Shown: in pieces, positions 51,810-59,622 of the stretch
How the letters are laid out: each line of letters starts with the position of its first letter
Numbering within the stretch: the stretch's first letter is position 1
Program-made: the position numbers and the translations under genes
Notes under the pieces: generated by a model
What the model was told of the DNA's origin: nothing
Seen by the model: only the letters and a program-made list of their open reading frames with translations
The model's database searches: none
Assembly (NCBI RefSeq): GCF_004339565.1
Contig: NZ_SMFZ01000001.1
Span: 744,001-808,000 of the forward strand
Origin: Pseudonocardia endophytica
GTDB lineage: Bacteria > Actinomycetota > Actinomycetes > Mycobacteriales > Pseudonocardiaceae
Reading direction: 5' to 3'
Length of the DNA stretch: 64,000 nucleotides

Positions 51810-53377
51810 GACCGCACCGCCTCGTCGGCGGTGATCCCCGGCTCCCGGCCGCCCTCGATCGTCCAGCGGCGGGTGACGCCGAGGTCGTCGAGCACCGTCT
51901 CGTCGTGGCTCACCACGAGCAGCGCACCGCGGAAGGCGGTGAGCGCGTCGACCAGGGCCGCGACGGAGTCCAGGTCGAGGTCGTTCGTCGGCTCGTCGAG
52001 CAGGAGCAGTTGCGGTGCCGGGTCGGCCAGCAGCAGCCGGGCGAGATGGACGCGGAGACGCTCACCACCGGACAGCGTCGACACCGGGCGGTCCACGGTG
52101 TCCCCGCGCAGGAGGAACCGGGCGAGCTCGGCCCGCACCTCCTGCGGGGTCGACGACGGGCCCGAGTCCCGGACCGTGTCCAGCACGCTGCGTCCGGGGT
52201 CGGCCAGCAGCCTGCGCTGGGTGAGGTGCCCGACCGGCACCGTCGCCGCGTCCTGCGCAGCCCGGAGCAGCGTCGACTTCCCCGCCCCGTTGCGGCCGGT
52301 GACGGCGATCCGCTCCGGCCCGCGCACGGTCGCGCCGGCGATCTCCAGCACCGTCCGACCGGCCGGGACGGCGGTGGCCGGCAGCTCGATCCGGATCCGG
52401 TCGTCGTCGCGGACGTGCTCCTCCGCCCGGTCCAGCGCGTCCCGCGCGTCGGACAGCCGGTCCGCGTGCAGGTTCCGGTAGGCACCCGCGGTGACCTGGG
52501 CTCGTCGTCGGAGCTCGTGCATGATCACCTTCGGGCGGCGCTTGCTCGCCTGGTCCTGCGCCGCGTAGCGACGGCGCCGGGCCAGCACGATCTGGGCGTC
52601 CGCCCACTCGCGCCGCTGCCGTCGCAGATGCTCGGAGGCCACACGAACGTCGCGCCGGGCGGCCTCCTGCTCCGCCTCGACGACGCGCACGAACTCCGGG
52701 TACGCCCCGCCCACGGTGCGGACCGCCCCGTCGCGCAGCTCGGTGGTCGAGTCCATGCGCTCCAGCAGCTCCCGGTCGTGCCCGGCGACGACGAGCGCGC
52801 CCGGCCAGTGCTCGACGGCGTCGTACAACCGTCGCCTCGCAACGCGGTCCAGGTCGTTCGTCGGCTCGTCGAGCAGCGCGATCCCGGGCGGGTCGACGAG
52901 CAGTCCGGCGAGTGCGGTGAGCACGGCCTCGCCGCCGGACAGCGTGCCGACCGGGCGGTCCAGGTCGTCCGGCAGACCGAGCGCGTCGAGCCGGGCGCGG
53001 GCACGTTCCTCGACGTCCCAGTCATCGCCGAGTGCGGTCCAGTCGTCCGGGTCCGCCGTGCCGCGTTCGATCGCGGCGAGCGCCCGGCGCCGGTCCGCGA
53101 TCCCGAGCAGGTCGGACGCCGACGACGCGGTCCGTCGCCCGACGCCCTGGCGCACCAGGACCGGCGGCGACGTCGTCGTGACCGAGCCGGCGTCCTGCAC
53201 CAGCTCCCCGGCAAGGATCGCGAGCAGCGTGGACTTGCCGGACCCGTTGGCGCCCACCAGACCGGTGCGGCCGGGACCGAACGACACGTCCAGACCGGAC
53301 AGTGCCGGTGTGCCGTCCGGCCAGGTGAAGGACAGGCCCGCGACGGAGACGGCGGACCGGGTGAGGGTGGAGGACAT
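51806..53377 (-). CDS. ABC-F family ATPase (ribosome protection type)
   Basis: A 523-residue soluble protein with two ABC domains and no TM segments. Walker A motifs are GANGSGKST and GRNGAGKST, signatures LSGGEAVL and LSGGERLR, Walker [11 protein letters not shown] in both halves. The interdomain linker (residues about 215-310) is Arg/Gln-rich and helical (the P-site tRNA-interaction motif), of the length seen in antibiotic-resistance ABC-F proteins. With a TetR partner and nearby Arr, antibiotic protection is likely; a housekeeping EttA/Uup-like role is the alternative. Confidence 0.9.
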   Translation of the reverse strand: MSSTLTRSAVSVAGLSFTWPDGTPALSGLDVSFGPGRTGLVGANGSGKSTLLAILAGELVQDAGSVTTTSPPVLVRQGVGRRTASSASDLLGIADRRRALAAIERGTADPDDWTALGDDWDVEERARARLDALGLPDDLDRPVGTLSGGEAVLTALAGLLVDPPGIALLDEPTNDLDRVARRRLYDAVEHWPGALVVAGHDRELLERMDSTTELRDGAVRTVGGAYPEFVRVVEAEQEAARRDVRVASEHLRRQRREWADAQIVLARRRRYAAQDQASKRRPKVIMHELRRRAQVTAGAYRNLHADRLSDARDALDRAEEHVRDDDRIRIELPATAVPAGRTVLEIAGATVRGPERIAVTGRNGAGKSTLLRAAQDAATVPVGHLTQRRLLADPGRSVLDTVRDSGPSSTPQEVRAELARFLLRGDTVDRPVSTLSGGERLRVHLARLLLADPAPQLLLLDEPTNDLDLDSVAALVDALTAFRGALLVVSHDETVLDDLGVTRRWTIEGGREPGITADEAVRS

Positions 53378-53482
53378 GCGAGCTCCCGATGAGCAGGAGG
53401 TGCCCGTGCGGGAACGGATCGACCGCAGGCACCGAGCGGCGGGTCGGACGGTGCGTCGGCTCGCGGGAACGGCGAGCACTGC

Positions 53483-53500
53483 TCAGCGGCGGGTCAGCAT
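53483..53500 (-). CDS. Possible leader peptide (5 codons) upstream of the ABC-F gene
   Basis: ATG CTG ACC CGC CGC TGA encodes MLTRR and lies 105 nt upstream of the ABC-F ATG. TAGTGT at 53511-53516 on the minus strand is a possible -10 just before it. Short leader ORFs control many ABC-F resistance genes by ribosome stalling, so this arrangement is suggestive, but such short ORFs arise by chance often. Confidence 0.3.
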   Translation of the reverse strand: MLTRR

Positions 53501-53582
53501 GATGCCGGGGACACTAACACGACTCAAGTCGCATGAGGAAGGCTTCTTTACACCGCCCCGTCGGCGGCTCAGGCTGGCGGAC

Positions 53583-53975
53583 GTGACGACGCAACCCACC
53601 ACGCGTGCCGTCGACGTCGCCGCCTCCGACGAGGTTCCGGAGCGCGGACGGCTGATCGTCGAGGTCGGTACGGAGCCGCCGCTCGTGATCGGGATCTTCC
53701 GGTTCCGCGGCGAGCTGCGCGCCTACGAGAACGTCTGCGCCCACCAGGGCGGCCCGGCCTGCCAGGGCCGGATCGTGTCCCGCGTGCGCGAGCGGCTCGA
53801 CGACGGCAAGGCCAGCCGCGGGCTGGTGTTCGACCCGGGCACGATGCACGTCGTGTGCCCGTGGCACGGCTTCGAGTACGACGTGACGACGGGCGCGCAC
53901 CCCGGACGCGCGGACTTCGCGTTGCGCGCGTTCGCCGTCGAGGAGAGCGGGGGCCGGATCCGTGTCGCCGTCTGA
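53583..53975 (+). CDS. Rieske [2Fe-2S] ferredoxin-like protein
   Basis: A 130-residue Rieske protein. Ligands are C-A-H in VCAHQGGPACQG and C-P-W-H in VVCPWHGFEYD. The two boxes are separated by more than 40 residues, longer than in ferredoxin components of ring-hydroxylating oxygenases (15-17), so the domain carries an inserted loop (RVRERLDDGKASRG). GTG start after a short AT-rich stretch. First gene of a tight four-gene operon ending with Arr. Confidence 0.88.
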   Translation: MTTQPTTRAVDVAASDEVPERGRLIVEVGTEPPLVIGIFRFRGELRAYENVCAHQGGPACQGRIVSRVRERLDDGKASRGLVFDPGTMHVVCPWHGFEYDVTTGAHPGRADFALRAFAVEESGGRIRVAV

Positions 53976-54264
53976 CCATCGCGACCGGGCGCGGCGCATC
54001 GATGAGCTGACGGCGGAGCTGGTGCGGGAGGTCGACGCCGGCCTCGGCGACGGCGCGATCGCCGCCCTGGACCCGGGCACGGCCCGCGCGCTCGCGTCGG
54101 TCGCGGCCCGGACCTACGCCGTCGCGGCCGAGGAGGGCGCCCGGCCGTTGTCCGGCGAGGACCTGACGCCCACCGACGCCGTCGTCCTCGCGACCGCGGC
54201 GCTGCGCGCCCACGACCTCAACCCGTTCGACCTCGCCCTCTGGTTCTCCCGGAGTGATCGATGA
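53962..54264 (+). CDS. Conserved helical protein of the Rieske/amidohydrolase operon
   Basis: A 100-residue protein, all helical and acidic (RIDELTAELVREVDAGLGDGAIAAL, then TDAVVLATAALRAHDLNPFDLALWF). No catalytic residues or domain recognised. It overlaps the Rieske gene by 14 bp (GTG start inside its last codons) and precedes the amidohydrolase by 10 bp, so it probably works with both, perhaps as an accessory subunit. Confidence 0.75.
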   Translation: MSPSDHRDRARRIDELTAELVREVDAGLGDGAIAALDPGTARALASVAARTYAVAAEEGARPLSGEDLTPTDAVVLATAALRAHDLNPFDLALWFSRSDR

Positions 54265-54274
54265 GGAGCAGCTG

Positions 54275-55507
54275 ATGACCGCGACCGAACCGCGCTCCGA
54301 TCTGCGCGTCACCCGTCCGTCCACCCAGGAGATCACCACCCGCACGGACAGCCGGGAGATCCTGGCCAACGCCCGTCGCGACACCGAGCGCCACCACCTG
54401 CAGGACTACTTCATCGTCGACGTCGACTCGCACCACGTGGAGCTCGACTCGTGGCCGGAGGTGCTGGAGCACCTGGACTCGCCGGTCCTCAAGGACACGG
54501 CCGCGCAGATGATGCGGAACTGGCCCCAGGCGTCGCACCTGGCGCTGCACAACCACCCGCCAGGGCTGACCATGCAGGACGTCTCCGGCCGGATCCCGCA
54601 CCAGGCGGCGCTGGCCGAGGACACCCCGGGCACGACGAGCGGCGCGGACCGCGACGTCACGCTCGTGCGCAGGGCGATGGACGCGATGTCGATCGACGTC
54701 CAGGTCGTGTTCCCGCAGCCGATGCTGGAGACAGGGCTGCACCCGCAGCCGCACGTCGCGACGGCGCTGCTGCAGGCCTACAACCGCTGGTTCACCAGCG
54801 AGATCCTGCCGCGCGAGCCGCGGGTGAAGACGATGCTCGGGCTCCCGTTCGAGGACCCGGACGCGTGCCTGGCGACGATCGAGGAGTTCGCCGACCACCC
54901 GGGCGTCATCGGGTTCCTGGTCACCAGCCAGCGCCACGCAGGCGTGCACCGCAACGCCTACATGCCGGTCTACGCCGAGCTGGAGCGCCGCGGCCTGCCG
55001 ATCGGGTTCCACGCCGGTCCGAACCAGGCCGACACGATGACGTCGACGATGAACAAGTTCCTCTCGGCGCACGCGATGAGCTTCGTGACCTGCAACATGA
55101 CTCACCTGACGAACTGGGTGATCAACGGGATCCCGGAGCGCTTCCCCGGCCTGAAGACGATCTGGATCGAGTCCGGCCTGGCGTGGGTGCCGTTCATGAT
55201 GCAGCGCCTGGACCACGAGTACTACATGCGCCAGTCGGACGCACCGCTGCTGACGAGGCCGCCGTCGCAGTACATGCGCGAGATGTTCTACACGAGCCAG
55301 CCCATGGAGTGGACCGACGACAAGCTGCTGGCGGCCACGCTGGAGGCGATCGACGCGCCGAACTCGCTGATGTACTCCTCGGACTGGCCGCACTGGGACT
55401 TCGACGTGCCGGGGCGGATCGCGTCGCTGCCGTTCCTGGACGACGCGGCCAAGCGCAACATCCTGGGCGAGACGGCGCGCCGGGTGTTCGACCTGGAGAA
55501 GGCATGA
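54275..55507 (+). CDS. Amidohydrolase family (PF04909, decarboxylase-like) protein
   Basis: A 410-residue TIM-barrel amidohydrolase-2 protein. FIVDVDSHHVE near the N-terminus carries the metal-ligand pattern, GFHAGPNQ and MYSSDWPHWD near the C-terminus complete the site (His and Asp ligands). The family includes ACMSD-type decarboxylases and hydrolases. ATG 54275 has GAGGAG 6 nt upstream; GTG 54254 is less likely. The combination with a Rieske ferredoxin suggests aromatic or amide degradation, substrate unknown. Confidence 0.88.
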   Translation: MTATEPRSDLRVTRPSTQEITTRTDSREILANARRDTERHHLQDYFIVDVDSHHVELDSWPEVLEHLDSPVLKDTAAQMMRNWPQASHLALHNHPPGLTMQDVSGRIPHQAALAEDTPGTTSGADRDVTLVRRAMDAMSIDVQVVFPQPMLETGLHPQPHVATALLQAYNRWFTSEILPREPRVKTMLGLPFEDPDACLATIEEFADHPGVIGFLVTSQRHAGVHRNAYMPVYAELERRGLPIGFHAGPNQADTMTSTMNKFLSAHAMSFVTCNMTHLTNWVINGIPERFPGLKTIWIESGLAWVPFMMQRLDHEYYMRQSDAPLLTRPPSQYMREMFYTSQPMEWTDDKLLAATLEAIDAPNSLMYSSDWPHWDFDVPGRIASLPFLDDAAKRNILGETARRVFDLEKA

Positions 55508-55932
55508 CGACGGGTCCGACACCGTTCGAGGTCCACGAGTCCGGGAAGCTGCTGCACGGGACGAGGGCCGATCTCGCCGTCGGCGATCTGCTGGTCCCCG
55601 GCCGGATCTCGAACTACGAGGAGAACCGGGTGATGAACCACGTGTACGTCACGGCGACCCTCGACGCCGCGGCGTGGGGCGCCGAGATGGCACTCGGCGA
55701 CGGGCCAGCGCGCATCTACGTCGTGGAGCCCACCGGGGAGATCGAGGACGACCCGAACGTCACCGACAAGAAGATGCCCGGCAACCCGACCCGGTCCTAC
55801 CGGACCCGAGAGCCCGTCCGGGTCGTCGGCGAGCTCGAGGGCTGGGTGGGCCACACCGCCGAGCAGCTGCAGTCGATGCGCGACGGGCTCGCCGGCCTGC
55901 GGGAACGCGGCGAGGCGGTGATCTACGACTGA
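55504..55932 (+). CDS. arr: NAD+-rifampin ADP-ribosyltransferase
   Basis: A 142-residue Arr enzyme that inactivates rifamycins by ADP-ribosylation at the 23-hydroxyl. Motifs FEVHESGKLLHGT, DLLVPGRISNYEENR, MNHVYVTATLDAAAWGAE, YVVEPTGEIEDDPNVTDKK and PGNPTRSYRTREPVRVV match M. smegmatis Arr over the full length. The ATG overlaps the amidohydrolase stop (ATGA), so its expression is tied to the Rieske operon instead of a dedicated regulator. Confidence 0.95.
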   Translation: MTTGPTPFEVHESGKLLHGTRADLAVGDLLVPGRISNYEENRVMNHVYVTATLDAAAWGAEMALGDGPARIYVVEPTGEIEDDPNVTDKKMPGNPTRSYRTREPVRVVGELEGWVGHTAEQLQSMRDGLAGLRERGEAVIYD

Positions 55933-55939
55933 CCCGGGT

Positions 55940-56314
55940 CTACGCCGCCGCCAGCTGCCGGGCGGCGGCGTCCGCGCTGTCCTCGCCGCTGGTGTTGAAC
56001 GCGATCCGGGCCTGCGGGGCGTGCCGGCGCACGAGGTTGACGACGTGCTCGAACAGCTCGAGCGCCTCCGGCGGCTTGCGGATCCCGCCGCCGATCACCA
56101 CGCAGTCCCACGGCCTCGACCCCAGCGCCGCGACGATGTCGGCCTCGATCCGGTCGTCGACCCCGACGAGGCACTGGCCGGCGTCCATGCCGAGGTCGGC
56201 GAAGCGGTCGAACCCGCGCCGGATCGACGCGGCCAGCGCGTCGGCGTCCGGGATCGGGAGGCGGTGCGGGTCGAAGCCGATCAGCAGGACGGTCGGTGCG
56301 GTCGGTGCGGTCAT
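55940..56314 (-). CDS. Conserved hypothetical Rossmann-like protein
   Basis: A 124-residue protein beginning TVLLIGFDPHRLPIPDADALAASIRRGFD, with a CVVIGGGIRKPPEALELFEHVVNLVRR core. The alternating beta-alpha pattern and Gly-rich turn suggest a nucleotide-binding or response-regulator-like fold; no enzyme motif is present. It overlaps the TetR gene by ATGA and is therefore its likely target. Confidence 0.7.
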   Translation of the reverse strand: MTAPTAPTVLLIGFDPHRLPIPDADALAASIRRGFDRFADLGMDAGQCLVGVDDRIEADIVAALGSRPWDCVVIGGGIRKPPEALELFEHVVNLVRRHAPQARIAFNTSGEDSADAAARQLAAA

Positions 56315-56934
56315 GGTCGTTCCCCCTCTGCCGGGCCCGGCACGCGCCGGGCCAGTCCGTCCACGAGCGCGGTCAGCCCGTGGGAGAACGAGCGCTCGCC
56401 CTCCGGGGCGCCGCCCTTCTCCAGCGCCGCCGACAGCAGCGGGAACGCCTCCCCCGCCGTGCCGGCGTCGGCGATCTCCCGCTGCGCGGCGGCCTGCTCC
56501 TCGAGCACGAAGCCGGTCACGAAGTGCGCCACCGCGATCAGCGTGTGCAGGGCGGACGCCGGGTCGAGCCCGGCCGCGACCAGCTCGGCGATCCCGTCCT
56601 CGGCCTGACGTGCCGCGTCCGGGCCGGGGCGGGTGCCCGCGACGAGCCGGGCGCCGTCGCGCCGGGACAGCAGTCGTCGACGACGGTCGCGTGCCCCCTC
56701 GGCGAGGTCGGCCCGCCAGTCGCTCGTGGTCGTCGACGACGTGGGCCGCAACAGCTCCTGGGCCATCAGGTCCAGCAGCTCCGCCTTGTCCCGGAAGTGC
56801 CAGTAGAGCGCGGGCGACTTCACGCCGAGCCGGTCGGCGAGCCTGCGCGTGGACAGCGCGTCCAGCCCGATCTCGTCGACCAGGTCCAGCGCGGCCAGGA
56901 CGACGGTGTCCCTGTCCAGCCCGGCGCGCGTCAT
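56311..56934 (-). CDS. TetR family repressor, TetR_C (tetracycline-repressor) subclass
   Basis: A 207-residue protein. The HTH LDALSTRRLADRLGVKSPALYWHFRDKAELLDLMAQELL is very close to classical TetR ([22 protein letters not shown]). The ligand domain contains ALHTLIAVAHFVTGFVLEEQAA, as in TetR_C. A 17-bp tetO-like operator lies 8 bp upstream of the start, implying autoregulation. Ligand unknown; the target may include the 124-residue protein and divergent genes. Confidence 0.9.
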   Translation of the reverse strand: MTRAGLDRDTVVLAALDLVDEIGLDALSTRRLADRLGVKSPALYWHFRDKAELLDLMAQELLRPTSSTTTSDWRADLAEGARDRRRRLLSRRDGARLVAGTRPGPDAARQAEDGIAELVAAGLDPASALHTLIAVAHFVTGFVLEEQAAAQREIADAGTAGEAFPLLSAALEKGGAPEGERSFSHGLTALVDGLARRVPGPAEGERP

Positions 56935-56941
56935 GCGCTGA

Positions 56942-56958
56942 CCTTATCACTGATAAGG
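56942..56958. promoter_or_regulatory. tetO-like operator
   Basis: CCTTATCACTGATAAGG is a 17-bp palindrome, perfect apart from the central base. It resembles the tet operator core TCTATCATTGATAG (shared TATCA and TGATA half sites) and sits between the start of the TetR gene (56934) and the end of the adjacent HAD gene (56969). Confidence 0.85.
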
Positions 56959-56968
56959 AGAACCGCGT

Positions 56969-57643
56969 CTAGCTCGGTAACCCCAACAGGGACGGGAGGT
57001 CGGCGACCGAGTCGATGACGGCGTCGGCGCCCGCCGCGCGCAGCCGGGACTCCGAATGCGCGCCTCCCCGGACGGCGACCGTCAGCGCCACCCCTGCCCG
57101 GACCGCACCCTCGATGTCGGCGGTCGCGTCCCCGGCGAGCGCGACGTGCTCGGCGGCGAGATCGCAGCGCTTCAGCGCCGCCTGCAGCAGGGCGGGGTCG
57201 GGCAGGCCGCGGCCGCCGACGTCGGTGGGCGAGAACAGCGCGTCGACCCGGGCCGTCCAGCCCAGCGCCTCGATCAGCACGTCGCGCAACGACGAGGGGA
57301 AGCCGGTCACGATCACGACCGGCAGACCGGCATCGCGCAGCGCGTCCACGGCCTCCCCCGCGCCGTCGACCTCGTGCACCCGTCCCTCGGCCGCGGCGTC
57401 CGCGAGGAACCGGGCGAACGCACCCTCCGCGCGACGGGCGCGATACATGTCACCGTCGAGCAGCTCGCCGAACACGGTCAGCGTGCTGCGGTCCATCGTC
57501 GCGCGGGCCTGCCGGTCCAGCGCCGGGTAGCGGGGTCCGTCCAGGCGGACACGGGCCGCGCGCAGCCCGACGCGGACCGCGTCGAGCACGAGCCCGTCGT
57601 CGGCCATGGTGGTCCCGGCCAGGTCGAGGATCGCCGCCCGCAC
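56969..57643 (-). CDS. HAD hydrolase, phosphonoacetaldehyde-hydrolase-like
   Basis: A 224-residue HAD protein. Motif I is ILDLAGTTMADDG (Asp7, with the LAGTT pattern of PhnX instead of DxDGT), motif II VIVTGFPSSLRDVL, motif IV ALAGDATADIEGAVRAG. Phosphonatase-like proteins without a Schiff-base Lys in the cap act on phosphate esters, and no other phosphonate gene is nearby. GTG 57643 start. The promoter would lie in the 151-bp gap to psuK. Confidence 0.85.
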   Translation of the reverse strand: MRAAILDLAGTTMADDGLVLDAVRVGLRAARVRLDGPRYPALDRQARATMDRSTLTVFGELLDGDMYRARRAEGAFARFLADAAAEGRVHEVDGAGEAVDALRDAGLPVVIVTGFPSSLRDVLIEALGWTARVDALFSPTDVGGRGLPDPALLQAALKRCDLAAEHVALAGDATADIEGAVRAGVALTVAVRGGAHSESRLRAAGADAVIDSVADLPSLLGLPS

Positions 57644-57794
57644 ACCGGGAACTTCAATCCGTCACGATGATCGAGCGGATACGGGAGGGTGTCGGCCGGG
57701 TGAACCCGCAGGGACGGTCAGGTCGTCGTCGCAGGTATCCGCCCGGGCGCGCAGGTCCTGCACGGTCTGCGCGGTCCGGCGACGCCCTGCGAGG

Positions 57795-58625
57795 TCAGCC
57801 CGCGCCGGGCACGGTCAGGACGGTGCGCGCCGTCCGGTGTCCGTTCCGGCACGCTTCGACCGGTTCCGCCCCGCCGACGACGGCCTGCAGGTAGCCGGCC
57901 GCGAACGCGTCACCCGCGCCGGTCGTGTCCCGGACGGAGCCGACCGGCGGGACCGGGACCACGACGGCGGGCCGACCCGGAGCGGTGACCCGGGCCGGCC
58001 GCGGGCCGTCCTTGACCACGACGACCGTCCCGGCAGGCGCCGAACCGGGCAGCCCGAGCAGGTCGGCCTCCGCGAGCGTGGCCAGCACGTGCGCGGGCCG
58101 CAGCTCTCGCAGGAGCGCCGCGAACCGTTCGACCCCGCAGGCACGCACGGCGCCGGTGGACGCGACGTCGACCGACACCGACCCGACCCGCGCGGCGACC
58201 GCGAGCGCAGCACCCCGGACCGGCTCTGCGACCAGCGAGTACGCCGGGAGGTGCAGGTGGGTCAGGCCGTCCGCCCACGCCGCGGGCGGATCGCACAGCT
58301 CGGCCGCCGCGCCGCGGTCGGGCAGCATCGTCCGCTCCCCGTCCGCGTCGACCAGCACGACGACGGTCCCGGTGCGGCCCGCGCGCCGCACGCGCACGTC
58401 GACGCCGTCGTCGGCGAGCGACGCGGTGAGCGCGCGGCCGGCGTCGTCGTCGCCGACCTGTCCGAGGAAGCGCACCGGGGCGATCCGCGCGGCGTGGGCG
58501 GCGACGTTCGCGGCGCTCCCGCCCCGGCGCCGGAACACCTGTGCCGCGGTGTCGGTGCCCGGCGCGACCGGGCCGGACGGCCACACGACGACGTCCTCGA
58601 CGAGGTCCCCCAGCACGCCGAGCAT
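57795..58625 (-). CDS. psuK: PfkB-family kinase, probable pseudouridine kinase
   Basis: A 276-residue PfkB sugar kinase. The N-terminal GGSAANVAAHAARIAPVRFLGQVGDD and the C-terminal signature DTTGAGDAFAAGYL (catalytic Asp in GAGD) are intact. It starts 3 bp after the pseudouridine-5'-phosphate glycosidase gene; together they salvage pseudouridine to uracil and ribose 5-phosphate. The kinase specificity is inferred from that pairing. Confidence 0.88.
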   Translation of the reverse strand: MLGVLGDLVEDVVVWPSGPVAPGTDTAAQVFRRRGGSAANVAAHAARIAPVRFLGQVGDDDAGRALTASLADDGVDVRVRRAGRTGTVVVLVDADGERTMLPDRGAAAELCDPPAAWADGLTHLHLPAYSLVAEPVRGAALAVAARVGSVSVDVASTGAVRACGVERFAALLRELRPAHVLATLAEADLLGLPGSAPAGTVVVVKDGPRPARVTAPGRPAVVVPVPPVGSVRDTTGAGDAFAAGYLQAVVGGAEPVEACRNGHRTARTVLTVPGAG

Positions 58626-58628
58626 TGG

Positions 58629-59543
58629 CTACAGCGCGGCGACGGCGACGGCGATCCGGGCGCCCAGGTCGACGTTGTTGCGGTAGACGGCGACGTTGAC
58701 CTCCAGGCTCGCTCCACCGGTCGCGGTCCGGATGTGGTCCAGGAGGAACGGCGTCGCGTCCTGGCCGCCGACCCCCTGCTCGTCCAGGGCGGCGAGGGCG
58801 CTCGCGAGGACCGCGTCGTGCTCGGCGGGCGGCAGCTGCGAGGCGACCGGTACCGGGTTCGCCACCAGCAGCGCCGCGTCCAGCCCGAGCGCGCGGCCCG
58901 CCGCCCACGCCGCGGCGGCCTGCTCCGGCGAGTCCAGGACGTGCCCGACCCGGTGTCCGGAGTCGGCGACGTAGAAGTTCGGGAACCGGTCCGTGCGGTA
59001 GCCGGCCACCGAGATCCCGAGCGTCTCGAGGCGCTCCAGCGTGGCGCCGACGTCCAGCACGGACTTCACCCCCGCACTGACCACGACGACCGGCAGGCGC
59101 GCGAGCGCGGGGAGATCGGCGGACTCGTCGAACGTCTCCGACGCGCCCCGGTGGACCCCGCCCAGCCCCCCGGTCGCGAACACCCGGATCCCGGCGCGGT
59201 GGGCGAGGTGCGCGGTGGCGGCGACCGTCGTGCCACCGGACGCCCCGGTCGCGACGGCCGGTGGCAGGTCACGGGTGCTCAGCTTGACCACGTCCGGATC
59301 GGACGCCAGCCGCTCCAGACCGGTGGCGGACAGCCCGATCCGCACGACGCCGTCGAGCACGCCGATCGTGGCCGGGACGGCGCCGGCCGCACGGACGCGC
59401 TCCTCCGCGTCCCGCGCGACGTCGAGGTTGCGCGGCCGCGGCAGCCCGTGGGTGAGGATCGTCGACTCGAGCGCCAGCACGGGCCGTCCGACGGCGAGCG
59501 CGTCCGTCACCTCCGGCGCGACGGACATCGAGGTCACGGTCAC
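58629..59543 (-). CDS. psuG: Pseudouridine-5'-phosphate glycosidase
   Basis: A 304-residue protein that cleaves the C-C glycosidic bond of pseudouridine 5'-phosphate. Motifs LALESTILTHGLPRPRN, ATIGVLDGVVRIGL, FATGGLGGVHRGA and SAGVKSVLDVGATLERLETLG are all characteristic; the catalytic Lys is in SAGVKS. GTG 59543 has AGGGAG 5 nt upstream; internal GTG 59537 and ATG 59528 are alternatives. First gene of the salvage pair. Confidence 0.93.
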   Translation of the reverse strand: MTVTSMSVAPEVTDALAVGRPVLALESTILTHGLPRPRNLDVARDAEERVRAAGAVPATIGVLDGVVRIGLSATGLERLASDPDVVKLSTRDLPPAVATGASGGTTVAATAHLAHRAGIRVFATGGLGGVHRGASETFDESADLPALARLPVVVVSAGVKSVLDVGATLERLETLGISVAGYRTDRFPNFYVADSGHRVGHVLDSPEQAAAAWAAGRALGLDAALLVANPVPVASQLPPAEHDAVLASALAALDEQGVGGQDATPFLLDHIRTATGGASLEVNVAVYRNNVDLGARIAVAVAAL

Positions 59544-59564
59544 GTTTCTCCCTGCAATCGATAG

Positions 59565-59587
59565 GACACTGTCGTTTCCGGTAGCGT
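59565..59587 (+). promoter_or_regulatory. Promoter/operator candidate for the P450 gene
   Basis: TAGCGT at 59582-59587 is a candidate -10, and the palindrome GACACTGTC (59565-59573) sits 8 bp before it, between the -10 and where a -35 would be. The TetR gene directly downstream of the P450 is the natural candidate binder. Confidence 0.4.
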
Positions 59588-59622
59588 CGTGGGCACCACC
59601 CGGAGTCACGGAGGACGCTGCC

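Noticed and set aside
57606..59564. Plus-strand frame of 652 codons opposite psuK and psuG
   Set aside because: Shadow of two well supported minus-strand enzymes; composition is Arg/Gly/Val-rich without motifs.
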